Below, piece by piece: positions 11,386 through 23,398 of a stretch of DNA of 64,000 nucleotides (the first letter of the stretch is position 1; each line of letters opens with the position of its first letter). The position numbers and the translations under genes were made by a program. The notes under the pieces were generated by a model, which worked only from the letters and a program-made list of their open reading frames with translations, made no database searches and was not told the origin of the DNA. Source of the DNA: Zychaea mexicana (lineage: Eukaryota > Mucoromycota > Mucoromycetes > Mucorales > Lichtheimiaceae); assembly GCF_025766255.1 (NCBI RefSeq), contig NW_026516682.1, positions 62,001 through 126,000 of the forward strand. The letters are read 5' to 3'.

Positions 11386-13990
11386 ATGTTACAAAATTCA
11401 TTTACAGCACTTTCAACAACTTCAATTACTTTCTTCATTCTACTATGCAGCTTCGCTTTGGTAGCAGTAGTTGATGCTGGTTCCTCATGGAAGCATTGGA
11501 AAAATTCATATGGCAGCGGCAAGAACAGGAACAACAACAAGAATGAGTATGCCAAAGAGTATGATCATGGCCATGATGACGATCACATCAAGTTTCATTA
11601 TTATACGGAGCCGGTACAAGCACCCACAACCTCACCTGAAGTTCCGGTCGTGACGGAAATGGTGATTATAGACACGACGTACACTGAATACCTTACTGCT
11701 GGTGTCGCTATTCCGTACGCCGGCATCCCTCCTCCAGCTGGCGTCAGTTCTAGCCCAGTAAATCAACGTCTATATAAAGCATTGGATCAATGCTCCTGGG
11801 ACGGGCGTGACAACGTTACTCAAACGGTTTGTATATTACGGACAAAGGCACAGCGAGAAAGAAAAGCGCTAAGCTCATAAGATGTTATGATGCCTCAGGT
11901 TCGATATTTTAACGGCGTAGTATTTGGCGACTACGATACACAAACACCACAACTTATCAACGGACCCTTGGCTGTAAACGGTGATTTCACGGGTGGCGAT
12001 TTTACAGTTAATTCGCACCAAGCCTACACCTGCAGTGATTTGAACACAGATTCGCTCTACAGTTATGGCCTGGTAGTCGATGGTACAACAACTGTGAATA
12101 ATGCCAGGGTACATGGTGCCGTGTTTTTAAATGGTGGCGGCTCAGTAGACAATGTGAATACGGTGGACATAGGCTGCCCTTTAATTGAGGGTAGTACGGA
12201 AAACTTTGACTTTTATGCCATGCGACGAGCTTATCTTTTGGCCAGCGAGGAACTTGCAAGTATGCCTCCCAATACCGTACTTACTGATCGCAAGACTTTA
12301 TTGATTGACAACTCTGCTGCTGCTGCAGAAGGGACTGAAAATTATCACGTACTTGCATTCAATACTTGCACCGCTGTCGATGGTGCATGTGAGATATGGC
12401 CAACTCAAATGTCGTATCCCGGAAATATGCTTTTTGGCGTTGGAACTTGGAATGGTTTAGCCAATGGACGAGTGTTTCCACTTGACAAGACCTACGCTTT
12501 CAATGTAAGCTGACTATATAAAGCACCACTTCTGGTACAAGTCTCACTAGGACCTATACTAAACATACCCTATTCCGCATATTTTTTTCCACACAACAGA
12601 TACCTGTAGATGATGGTGCTACTATCACTATTTCAACAAACCGTCCACATGCAGCTGGATTAAATGCTTGTCGCACTATTTACAATTTTTACCCAGTCGA
12701 TGCTGATGGCAATTACAAACCCGATGGCTCGTTTACTTTACGAAGAGAAACAGGAGGTGAATTCCAAGGCCTGATTCTCGCTCCACTTGGTAAGTAACTA
12801 AAGAAGATCGCTCATTACTTTAATAGCGAATGTTAACTTTCTCAATTGTTTCCACTTCCACCTATTATTATCCGTGTTTAAATAAACAGGCCACATTGAG
12901 GACGGCCCCACAGGAGCTTTTGCCGGTCAAGTTGTTGGCCAGTATTATGGACAAAATGGCAGCAATAGCGGTTCCCTTCGAGATTTCAGTCAAACTGGCT
13001 GTGATGAGCACTTTACCGGTTGCTTGCCATTAATTGCTGTTGATGTCATCGACCCGGATGAAGGTATCACTATTGACAGCAGTGATTCAGGTGAAGAAAC
13101 TTTGTCCAGGTGAGTCATCTAATCTTAAATTTAACATTAAATATATAATAACATCTCCTACCACTGCTCCTCAATTTTTTCAAAGCACTCCAACCGAAGG
13201 GCCAAACATGGCGACGGTTACGCTCACCGAAACAGGCGTAATCACCACTACCGTCGAAGTGACTTTAACCCCGTTGACAGTCGATCAAGTTACTCCATCT
13301 CACATTACAGAAACAGAACTTACTACTCGGGTTCTGACGGAAACCGACATATCAGTCACAGTTATAACGGAGACGCAAGGATCCTTGGGCACCATTACAA
13401 GCTATTCAGATACAACCACGACTACTACCACTGATGTGGAGATTACCACAACTACTGAAGTTTCGACGAATTTGTCCGAGGCAACAGTTACAGAGATATA
13501 TGATCGATTGATTCCCACTACAACAACCGAGACGGAGACAATAGTAGTAGAAAGTGGTACTACTGTCGCGGAAATCGGTGGCAATAGTGTTCCATCAGAG
13601 ACAAGGGAGGGAATAATCGCTACCAATGTAGTCACGCTTACCCGTGTCGAAATCTCCACCGAGACATTAACGCCTACTGAAGCCCATACAGTTACCGTAC
13701 ATGAACAATCTGCTTTACAAAACAGTGCCAAGACTGTTACCATAATCGAAGCACAGCCAACAACCATAATGCAAGGCACCGAAACTGTTTACATACCTTT
13801 CCAAGTGCCTGCTGGTTGGAAAGGTAATCTTGTTACTGAAAATGACCGTCATGACGAACGATATCATAAGGGAGAAAGAGGTGGTCGACGCCAACATTAT
13901 CATGGAAAGAAACACTGGGAGAAGAGTGGTGGTGATGATGGAAAATGGTTGTATGAGAAGCAGCACCACAACCATAAAAATTACCACTAG
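11386..13990 (+). CDS. Secreted choice-of-anchor-A family adhesin, copy 1
   Basis: Five exons in phase (11386-11826, 11899-12504, 12600-12789, 12890-13109, 13186-13990) give 753 aa. There is an N-terminal signal peptide (about 1-32), then an Asp/His/Lys-rich stretch. The globular domain follows, starting NQRLYKALDQCSWDG and VRYFNGVVFGDY and including SYGLVVDGTTTVNNARVHGAVFLNGGG, LAFNTCTAVDGACE, FGVGTWNGLANGRVFP and GLILAPLGHIEDGPTGAFAGQVVGQYY. This matches the choice-of-anchor A (pAdhesive-type) domain of bacterial and fungal surface proteins. A long Thr/Glu/Val-rich stalk of TxTET-type repeats follows, probably O-mannosylated. The end is a basic His/Lys/Gly tail with no GPI-type hydrophobic end. 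Role inferred: cell-wall or extracellular adhesion. Confidence 0.85.
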
Positions 13991-14704
13991 GGATGATGTT
14001 CTGCTACTGCATTCTCCTAAAAATTAAAATTATCAAATTAAGTAGCTAACATGTGGTGTTCACTCCTCTTGATTGTTCGAATCGGCATCGTCCGCACGAA
14101 AGTGGTGTTTAATAGTTAACACTTTCACGCATGACACCGAAAGCTTTTTTATACAAAAAGTAGATCGCGTCATTTTTGTAGGGGTGAAGGGACTGTCGCG
14201 TCTAAAAATTCCCAAGTGTAAGCTACTTAATTGTCAATTACAAAGTAATTTGCAACTTCCGGTATTAGAAGAAGCAAGGTTCGATTTCCAATCGTAATCT
14301 TTGTTGCATAATTCAACGATTAATCTTCCATGCGAATAAAAAATTAATTCAATAAAGATGTCTTTACACTTACCGAGGAGGAGAATTTGACTGGATAACT
14401 TCGTTTTGCGTACGGGGGTGTCGACTGCACTGACTCTTACCGACGCGCATCCGTCTCTTACCGCCTTTTACTGTTAAACTCAAAGTTGCGGTCACATAGA
14501 ATGTTACTCATTAGCAAAAGGACACAGTAGCTAATAAATCGACGGATGTATATGATGTTGCTTCTAATGTACAAACTATACGCTTAACATAGTCTTAGGA
14601 GCCTTGAAGAATGTAAGTATTTTCCATGCGCAACATGCACAGTGGATTATAATATACAAGTCCCCGAAGCTAGGAATGCTGTACTTTCCATAGAAAGATT
14701 AAAA
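13991..14704. other. Spacer between adhesin paralogs
   Basis: No gene recognised. It holds the 3' region of copy 1 and the promoter of copy 2. Confidence 0.6.
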
Positions 14705-14712
14705 TATATAAA
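14705..14712 (+). promoter_or_regulatory. TATA box of adhesin copy 2
   Basis: TATATAAA lies 76 nt before the ATG at 14781. A start there would place transcription near 14735, downstream of any earlier frame opening, which supports 14781 as the true start. Confidence 0.55.
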
Positions 14713-14780
14713 GAGATAACAAAAAGAAGCTTTTGAAGCCGATATTTCTCCTATCTATATCATTATCATTCTTCGTTCGC

Positions 14781-17221
14781 ATGACCCGTAACTACCGTCA
14801 TTCGAAACTATGTTGCGCAGTTGCTGCCATCAGTAGCGCCTATCTTCTAGTGTTATCCAGTAACCAACTTGTCGGTGTTGAAGCATCTCATTACAACAAC
14901 AACGAGAAGAAAAATAAATATTATCTTGATGATTACTACGACGCCTATGATTACGATAAGGACAAAGACGATGACAGAAAGCATCTAAACGATCATATTG
15001 CCTACCACTATTACACAGTACCTGTAGAAACACCTACGTCAGTTGAAGTCCCTCCTTCAGTTGAAACTGCTTGGGTGACCACCAACATCGACGCGACCTA
15101 TACGCAGACAATCACCGTTCCCGGGCGAAACGAAGCTCCTGGTAACGATACGGAACAACGGCTCAACAAAGCCCTGGATCAGTGCACATGGGATGGGTCC
15201 GATAATATTACGCGGACGGTACGTGAAAAGAAGATTTCTTATCATGTCTCCTTCGCTCATTCAACACCAGTAAAAGAGCTCAAGTAAAATACTTATACGA
15301 TTTTATGTATAGATTCGATACTTTAACGTCATCGTATTCGGTGACTACAACGCACAAAATGCGCAAGAAATCTGGGGTCCTCTAGGCGTTGACGGCAACT
15401 TGTTGGGCACCGACTTTGATTTGAACACCCATTACCCCAGTAGCGTTTGCTCTGATCTGGATACCAACCCACTCCGCAATTATGGTCTTGTTGTGCATGG
15501 CGCAGTAGACATTACCAACGACGCTTTAGTACACGGTGCAGGTTTTCTGGATGGCGGCGGCACGACAGATCACGTTAGTGTAGTCGAACCAGGCTGTCCA
15601 CTCAATGAAGGAACCACCGGACAGTTCGATTTTGGCGCCATGCACAATGCATATCTTGTGGCAAGCGAAGAATTAGCAAGCTTTCCGCCAAATATGGTGC
15701 TTGACCCATCCGATCAGCTAACGATCGACGAAAGCAACTCTGTCGCAGCAGGAACTGAGAATTACTATGTTATGGCGCTCGACACATGTACTGTCTTTGA
15801 TGGCAGCTGTGCAGACTTGTGGCCAGATCGAATGTCGTATCCAGACCGTATACTTTTGGGCAGTGGGAACTGGAACGGTCTCGCTAACGGAAGAGTGTTT
15901 CCGACGGACAAAACTATCGTCCTCAATGTAATAAGCTGTTTTGTTTTAAATTTAATGCACCGTCTTGCATCTTTTGCTCTAACTACTAATAACATCCATT
16001 CTGGCGGCGCTTTTTTTATGATGTATTCATTAGATCCCTGTGGATAACGGTGCTACCATTTACGTCAGAACACGCCGTCCACATGCGGGCGGATTCAACG
16101 CTTGCCGTACCATCTTTAACTTTTATCCTGTGGATAGCGATGGCAATTATGAACCAAATGGCTCATTTACACTCCATCGAGAGAACGATGGCGAACTGCA
16201 GGGAATGATCCTTGCTCCACTTGGTAAGTAAGAGGAGTGGCATAGAAATGGTACGACTCACTGAACACTAATACTGAAAACATTATTCATAGGTCATATC
16301 GAAGACGCCCCCACAGGAACATTTGCTGGACAAGTGATTGGACTAGACTACTACTGGCAAGATGGAAACAGCGGTCTTATCAGAGACTTTAGCGCAACAG
16401 GATGTGATATTAATTACACCGGATGCCTGCCGCTTGTTCCAAACGAAGAAGTGATTGAAATTTGGTGAGTCATCAGAGCCCTATGGCTTTCTCTTGTCTA
16501 TGCACATGACACCAGCAATAGACCAAGTAATCAAGTTAAAATAACCCCTATCATTGCCCTCAGCACTACAACATTAGTGACATCAACGATCGACACAGCA
16601 ACAACAACCGAAACAACAACCGAAACTGAAGTAGGCACGACCACAACTACAGCAGCAACAACGGAGACGCAAACGGAGACATCGATCACAACGACTACAG
16701 AAACGCAAGGATCGATTGGAACCATCACAGTGCTCACAAACACAGATACGACAACAACCACCAACCTTGTTGTATCCACGGAAACGGGTGTGACTACAAC
16801 GACTGAAACTGTGGGTAATGAAGGAGGAGTGACAACAATCACTGAAACGAGTGAGCATACTACGACAACGACACAGACAATTCCAGGCGAAGAACCATCC
16901 GTAGACGATAGAGATTTCACTCGAACAACGGTGACCACCGTGCAGACCGCAACAGTATCTATACCACTCACCACCATCCATGATCTTTCCACGGTGACGA
17001 CAACCGAACAGCATACCGTTACAGAGAACGGCGGTAGAGAGACTGTGTACATACCCATCAAAGTGCCAGTGTGGGAAGATGACTACGACAAAAATGACCA
17101 TGGCGGAGGCAGTCATCATTACGGCAAAGAAAAAGATCGTCATTGGCACAAGAGTGGCTGGAAAAAGCACAGTGACAAGGGCGGCGAGAAGAAATGGTCT
17201 CACAAGAAGGACTATGATTAA
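14781..17221 (+). CDS. Secreted choice-of-anchor-A family adhesin, copy 2
   Basis: Exons 14781-15218, 15313-15927, 16034-16223, 16293-16464 and 16564-17221 give 690 aa. All four introns fall at the same positions and phases as in the neighbouring copy 1: after the ALDQCxWDG block, before IPVDxGA, inside LAPLG|HIED, and at the start of the Thr-rich stalk. The ATG gives a signal peptide with a hydrophobic core AVAAISSAYLLVLSS. The domain includes IRYFNVIVFGDYNAQ, VHGAVDITNDALVHG, GSGNWNGLANGRVFP and IEDAPTGTFAGQVIG. The stalk is TTTETTTETE-like and the tail again His/Lys-rich. The protein copies differ throughout, so the duplication is not very recent. Function as for copy 1 is inferred. Confidence 0.86.
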
Positions 17222-17925
17222 ATAGATATTTGGATAATGTGTAAAACTTTCTCTCTTAGTAGCTTATACAAACGTTCTTTATAGCACCAAATAAATAGAA
17301 GGACTTTGCTTAATGACTAAAACCGAGAGGCACATTGTTCTATGGCTTTACGTGATCAATCTAAATCATTAAAAAGAGTTTTAATGTCAAAGTATAATGG
17401 CACACAAGCGAAGCTAAACAAATCGCAGGGCTCAGCGATAGCCCTATTTGAATAAGTTATGGCGCTAAGCAATTTTTCACATTGTTCTAACGAAAATAAT
17501 AAGCATTAGAGAAAAATCAAAACTTACATTCTCCTGTGTGTTTAAACATGGCAAGTCAGACTTTAGAAATCAGTAAAGCAAAATCATCACTGAATGAGCA
17601 AGGACGATTCGTTGCCAATAGCGTATCAACAGCAGACCTTGCATCATATATACATACTGACAACAATACGGGTGGATGTTTGATTACTGTTCCTTTTTCA
17701 AAAAGCAGCAAAAAACACCATAAAACTATCAGACAACAACCGCCATTAAAGAACGGTCATTATTAACTTGTTGACAACAAACGCCATCATACATATGTTG
17801 CTTACAAAACTAATTTTCTATAAATATTCAGGACTTTTAACTAGTTCTTTATTTTTCCCATACACACTTTCTATCGCTTCTCCGAAGCTACTTTAGCATC
17901 TCGTTCAAGACTAAGTATAACTGCT
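17222..17925. other. Intergenic with one small ORF
   Basis: The spacer contains a 72-codon ATG frame at 17548-17766 (starts MASQTLEISKAKSSLNEQGR). No motif is recognised, and it may be chance or a small unannotated protein. Confidence 0.4.
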
Positions 17926-18738
17926 ATGCCGATTTGGACTGAAAGTGACAGACGAATAGTTCTGAAAGCTAAGCGCGATCATCCTCGTTGGAGCTGGGAC
18001 GCTATTGCAAAACTCGTTCAGGATGACATTCACTCTGGGTCAGCATGTCAACAGATGTGGAAGAGGCATGCCAAAGACAGGGTAAATACCTAAGCAGAGT
18101 GAGCCGAAAAAAAAAGGGAAGGGCACGGTGATCAGTAAACTTTTTCTTAATAACAATTGTAATATTACTTTGAATAGCCTCCTCCAACGCCATTGGGACT
18201 AGCAGAGCGTCGAGCGATAGCCAAGATGCGAGAAAGCGATCCACCTACCCCTTGGGAAGACGTTGCCGAAAAGGTCCAATTTTCAGTAAAGATCTGCCAA
18301 GTGTTCTACAAGTACCATGTAACCGATAAAGAGATTGAACGAGGCCGCCAAGAAGCCCAAAGCACGGCCATTCGTCAAGCAAAAGCGGAAGCAAAGGCAG
18401 CAGAAGCCAAAGCGGCTAAAGAAATGGAAGAAGCAAAAAAGAGATCATCTGTGGTATTATCGTACCCGGTGGTTAAATCGAAGGGTCCGACGAAAATAAC
18501 AGCAGCAAGTCGAGCATATCAAAGATGGACCGATGACGAAGAAAAGCAGTTGCTCAAACATGTCCATGAATTTACTGCTGCTACTGTTGCAAAAAACTTG
18601 AAAAAGAAGAAGCAACAGCAACAGGATAATACCGATTGGGAAGAAATTGGCAAAAAGCTCAAACGGAGCGAAGGCGCATGTGAAGCCAAGTATAAGCAGT
18701 TGACTCTAAAATATAAAAAGAATGAAATACGGGGCTGA
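17926..18738 (+). CDS. Myb/SANT-like DNA-binding protein
   Basis: Two exons, 17926-18081 and 18178-18738, give 238 aa in phase. There are three Myb-like segments. The first (about 1-50) has IWTESDRRIVLKAKRDHPRWSWDAIAKLV; the second (about 60-105) has LAERRAIAKMRESDPPTPWEDVAEKV; the third (about 165-235) has YQRWTDDEEKQLLKHVHEF and DWEEIGKKLKRSEGACEAKY. Between the second and third lies an Ala/Lys/Glu-rich probable helix. The spaced Trp residues and helix-turn-helix pattern fit Myb/SANT domains. The specific orthology is not recognised. Likely a nuclear DNA- or chromatin-binding protein. Confidence 0.78.
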
Positions 18739-20538
18739 GCATTTATATATCAATCTCTTTGCTTTTGATCTATGTACAGATATCATGCGTAATGAAGAAA
18801 CGGTCCACTCTATATTATTCTATATACAAAAGAGATGAGATAAAGCAGACTTACTGTAGTATTAAATAAATAAGTGGAAAAGTTCGCATGACACTTTCAC
18901 AGTCTTTGAGCTATTATCAAAATAGCGAAGAATGCTCCAAGTTCTTGTGGTTGTTTTGGTACGGAGAAAACAAAAATACTCTCTATAATCTATGACAGAA
19001 AGGAAGCGGATAGTGGTCTTCATTTAAAATGGCAGCACGTTCTTTGTTGGATGATACATCTTTCGACAGGGCTTTATGCAGACTTGTGTAAGAATGGAAT
19101 ACGTCGTAGCCAAGGGAAAAGAGGCTTTTATTTGCTAATGTGATATTCTGCTATACGTGCTACAGGTGCACGCATGGTCCATGTTCACCTGAGGACCTTC
19201 TACGAAACTGCTGATAGCAGTTATAGCATGATCACAATACGTGCTACCGTCACGCGGTTGATGAAGATAGTAACAGAGTGTACCGTTGCCAATAAAGGAT
19301 AATGCGTATGTAGCTCATTGTATAACCATAGTACAAAGGCACCATATAACTGTGAAGATATGGATCGCACACATTAATAATAGAGAGCAGTTAGCAAGTA
19401 GTACATGGATTCCTGCATGGGCTTTTTCCCATTAAATGCTAGTTTACTATAGTGAGAGCACCGCCTGGAAGCACACTACCTTATGTTCTTGTTAACTGCA
19501 TCACTCGCAATTTAAACAATGGAGTCGTCGCTGGTATGTGTGTCCAGAAAGCACCAACCGTGCACTCTTTTCTTTCTCTGTCACACTACTGATACGCATA
19601 TTACAGGTCGTTGTACTATTAAAGAAATTCCAATGAGCCATCTGATGATTATTTATTTATCATAGTTGACATCATGCTTCACCATCGCCACGTTTTTTAA
19701 GAACAGTTATAGCTGTAACATTTAATTTATGTCTCCACATCGCCTCTCAGTGCACGTAGTTTTGCAATAGCATTACGCTCTCCAGAAAAAGAGTCGAGGA
19801 ATGTTTTTGTGCTGTTTTGTAAAGCAATTCAGTGGGACCGAGGTGCCCAGAATAAAAATAAGGTCACTTTCTCGGTACATACTAACATACTTTCTCTTTC
19901 CCTCTCTATCTCCCCATGCCATCTCATGGGATTGTCACCCCACTGGTATCATAAGTTATAGAGAAAAAGCATTACTTACATACCATACTGTTTGTCTAGC
20001 GAGGTTCATGTTTTCATATAATGCATACTATCATTACTGGTACTCAAAGTTCCTTGCTAACCATGCCATTACACCCAAGAACAAGCAGAACTAACATAGT
20101 AATGACCTATCAATTGTGTACATTGGACCTAGCGGGTATATCCATGTCAACGATTCATGTTGCTACGGGATTTATGAGGTTAAACAACAATTGCCGAGTT
20201 ATAATAGATGAAAGGTAGGACAAGAAACCATCCATCGTTCCTGTGCATAAGAAGAATTGAGCTGCCGAAAGGCCCTTCTTTTTCTCTCTCTCCCCCACCC
20301 CCTCCTCCTTGGCTTCCTTTTTTTTTCACAACACGTGTTCTCTCTCTTTCTTTCTGTTTTTTTTATTCCTTTTGAAGAAGAGGGAAGAGAGAGAGAAACT
20401 AGTGTCTACCCACAACATTCCTTCCTTTTCTAATTCTTTGTTAAAGCACAGTTGATTTACTCCTTTTCTTTGCTTTGCCCAATTGCAATTCTAACGCACT
20501 GGTGTGAATATTTCCCGTTTGGTTTTTATGTCAAGACA
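18739..20538. other. Intergenic, no gene recognised
   Basis: About 1.8 kb of AT-rich spacer. The distal part (20270-20420) is strongly CT-rich and looks like the promoter or leader of the F-box gene. Confidence 0.6.
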
Positions 20539-21732
20539 ATGGCAAGCACAACAGCAACAACAACAATAGCGGTAGAACGACAGCAGCAGCATTCACCATT
20601 AGTAGTAATACCCTCGGGATCGCCCAGCAACAACAATAACAAGAACAACATTCCAGTCCTTCCCAATGAATTGCTCCTACAAGTGATCAACTTTACACAT
20701 ACGACGGATCGCGTGGTTTATCTATTTGTCTCACGGTTCACGTACAGTCTGGTCAGCCCGTCAGTGTATCGAAAAGCTGTGTTTCCAGACAACACATCCA
20801 TGACAGACATTATCCAGTTTTGCCACAAGTACGGTCAATCGCTCGAGACGATCAAACTGCCTCAGGGACGATACTACTCGGATATCTTTTTCTCGCTCTT
20901 GTTCAACAAACTGTGCCCTCGCTTGACATTTTTGCAATCAAGCATGACACCCAAACAAGTCCAGCGGTATCGTAAACCAACCATGACGTTCATGTTGACA
21001 CATATTCCCACATCATTGTCAGCCGATTTGTACACTAATTTCATTCATCATAATACCCATCAACATCATCATCAGCAACAACAACAACAACAACAACAAC
21101 AGCCTCTTCATCATCATCAGAACAACGGCGACAATCACCAACATCACCATCATCATATCAATCACAATGACGAAGAAGAATTTAATGACAACGACAATGA
21201 CTTTGATATGAGCGACGAGATATTACCACTGGATTGCTGTTCGTCGTGCTTGATATTCCCAACGAACAACACTATGGATGGGGAGGAAGGAGAGCATGAT
21301 GGTCACCAAGTGGACCGATCCACCATGATGCACATTTCACATTATTTTCATCATCCAGGTGCCTTACGAAACGGTATATTACCGACGTATGGAGACGAGT
21401 TATTATCATTGACATTGAATCGGTACGATGTATTGACGGCGTCAGTTGCCAAGATGATTATTGCGAAATGTCCTCGGCTGAGGTACTTGGTTGCACCGGT
21501 GGTCAAGGCCGAAGGATTATGGATGATGCTGCGTTGGTGCGATACGTTGACGACGGTCATTGTGGGTCTGCAGGCGGATGAAGATCATGACGATCATGTG
21601 TTTTTCAATGATACTGAAAATGAAAAGGCTGTGGCGACTATTGCACACTATAAGCGAGTGTGGTGCGTGCACGCACATGTTGAATTTGCTGCTCATCACG
21701 CATGGCACATTGGCATTATTCCCAGAAAGTGA
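20539..21732 (+). CDS. F-box-like protein with His/Gln-rich insert
   Basis: Single-exon frame of 397 aa. The ATG at 20539 is chosen because upstream in-frame sequence begins only at a TTG. After a Thr/Gln/Asn-rich start comes an F-box-like segment at about 38-80 (IPVLPNELLLQVINFT...FVSRFTYSLVSPSVYR). The middle (about 175-240) is a long His/Gln/Asn run that turns acidic (EEEFNDNDNDFDMSDE). The C-terminal half resembles LRR-type regions of fungal F-box proteins (LLSLTLNRYDVLTASVAKMIIAKCPRLRYLVAP). By family analogy it could be a substrate receptor of an SCF ubiquitin ligase; partner and substrate are unknown. The low-complexity insert is coding, with no stop or frame change. Confidence 0.65.
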   Translation: MASTTATTTIAVERQQQHSPLVVIPSGSPSNNNNKNNIPVLPNELLLQVINFTHTTDRVVYLFVSRFTYSLVSPSVYRKAVFPDNTSMTDIIQFCHKYGQSLETIKLPQGRYYSDIFFSLLFNKLCPRLTFLQSSMTPKQVQRYRKPTMTFMLTHIPTSLSADLYTNFIHHNTHQHHHQQQQQQQQQQPLHHHQNNGDNHQHHHHHINHNDEEEFNDNDNDFDMSDEILPLDCCSSCLIFPTNNTMDGEEGEHDGHQVDRSTMMHISHYFHHPGALRNGILPTYGDELLSLTLNRYDVLTASVAKMIIAKCPRLRYLVAPVVKAEGLWMMLRWCDTLTTVIVGLQADEDHDDHVFFNDTENEKAVATIAHYKRVWCVHAHVEFAAHHAWHIGIIPRK

Positions 21733-22165
21733 TAACAATAAGCTTGCTGTCAGCTTTACTTTGGCTTGCTACTCGTAGATCTGCCCCCCCCCCCTTCCCT
21801 CCTTCTTTTTACCCCTCACGATTCCCCATACAACATACTTTTTTTAGCACTGAAAACATACAAACCCGTAGCCCCCTGAACCATTTCCAAAAAAAAAATA
21901 TTACACTCTTGAATGATGTATATTTGCTTTTTCCTTTTTACCCCACCTCTTTTGCCACTTGTTTTATGAGCATTTTCGTGGTTTGTTTTTTATTTTGTTT
22001 ATTTATGATCATTCCTTCACTTTTCCTTAGATGAATCAAAAATAATCGTTTGGTTTTACACATTTATTAACCAGAAAAAGCAAATGTTTTGGTCGATGTG
22101 ACATTATGTTGTATGAAGGAGTACTTAGTACTCCTAGAACGTTTATCGACTAGATGTTAATAAGC
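21733..22165. other. Convergent 3' region between F-box and methyltransferase genes
   Basis: T-rich sequence with a C-run at about 21783-21792 and AATAAAAA-like motifs. The downstream genes converge here and no further gene is seen. Confidence 0.6.
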
Positions 22166-23398
22166 CTATTGTTTCTCAACGAGATAGGCGATTCCAGTAG
22201 CTTTAATCACTCCATCCTTGATAGCAGACGCTTCTTGCGCAATGATGGCTTCCACAATAGCTTCTCCCATAGGCGTATCTTGCAAACTATGACAAGTAAT
22301 TCCACAACAGCCATGAGTATCTTGAACCCATCCAAACACATAGCACATACGATTATTTTGAATACACAATTAAAAAAAACTTACCCGAGGAAAACGAAAG
22401 CACTCTGCAAGAATGGATTACGCGCAGCCTTGACAACAGACTCATTGCCATTACCAAATGCTTTGGCAAAGGACGAAATCATAGCTTCGTGGCTCGACAT
22501 TTGCTTCCCTTGAAGACCGTGTTTGAAAAGCTTCTTGGCGCTGTCTTTATTGAAAATTAAAGCCCAGCGCTCCAAAGGCGAACCAGACGTTGGATCGATC
22601 ATTTGGTCCCATTTAGCTAGGTAAGTCTCGCTCTTGATGGGTGGTCGCGAAATGTGGTTTCCGATTTTCAACAAGTCGAGACGGTTGAAGAAAAACCGGG
22701 CAGTAGGTTCGTCAATCGCTTCCGGATTGAATTCTTCAGCAACAACAATGCCACCTTTTTTAAGGAAACGATGAGCTTGTACGACAGTCTATATAAGATG
22801 TGTGTGAGAGAAAATAGCAGGGCGACAGAGCGTATCCAAAGCCCTCCTCAACAATTTCCACACGTACCTCATCCAAAGGTTCGCAGTGATGGAGTGACTT
22901 TGTAAACAGAATCACATCAAAATGCTCACGATATTGCTCAAGATCCATTTCCAAGATCGTCGTGGCAAGGTATTTGACAGCTGCATTATGGTTCGCACAG
23001 ACCTGGATATCCTCTTCGGAGGGGTCAATGGCTGTAATGTCAATACGGTCCTTGAGTTGATCCTTCAACAAGGCTGAGAAATGGCCCGGTCTACCATCGA
23101 TCATAAAAGACAATTGCTATACCAATTAGTACTGATAATATAGGTTGCATTACATTTTATAAAGTTCTGCTTTTTGGCTTTACCCGCAACCAACTTCAAG
23201 AGCTTTGATCTGGTTGGTATAACCACGCGATTCCAATAGGCCCTATTATTATTGTTATCACCACAGAATAGACAAGAAATGAAAAAAAAAGATGGATTAA
23301 TTGAAAGATACAACACGACGACGGCTGATGAGTGGTATCATATTTACTGTGCAATAAGCGAGGAAAGGCTTGTGCTGGATGTATCTGATTGAGTTCAT
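22166..23398 (-). CDS. SAM-dependent methyltransferase, class I (one junction unresolved)
   Basis: Proposed minus-strand exons: 23348-23398, about 23184-23242, 22868-23116, 22385-22788 and 22166-22286, roughly 290 aa. A TATAAA-like element lies about 40 nt upstream of the ATG at 23398. The segment LLESRGYTNQIKALEVGCG looks like motif I. The next exon begins QLSFMIDGRPGHFSALLKDQ and continues with ITAIDPSEEDI (acidic ribose-binding position) and EQYREHFDVILFTKSLHHCEPLDE (motif IV), then HRFLKKGGIVVAEEF (motif VI). The order fits class I methyltransferases; the substrate is unknown. The intron at about 23117-23183 does not close in frame with the best donor (GTAAAG). An alternative GTTGGT donor keeps phase but deletes VGCG. 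Confidence 0.75.

Noticed and set aside
16531..17203. Long minus-strand frames opposite the adhesin stalks
   Set aside because: They are mirror frames of Thr-rich ACA/ACC codon repeats; the plus-strand gene explains the sequence fully.
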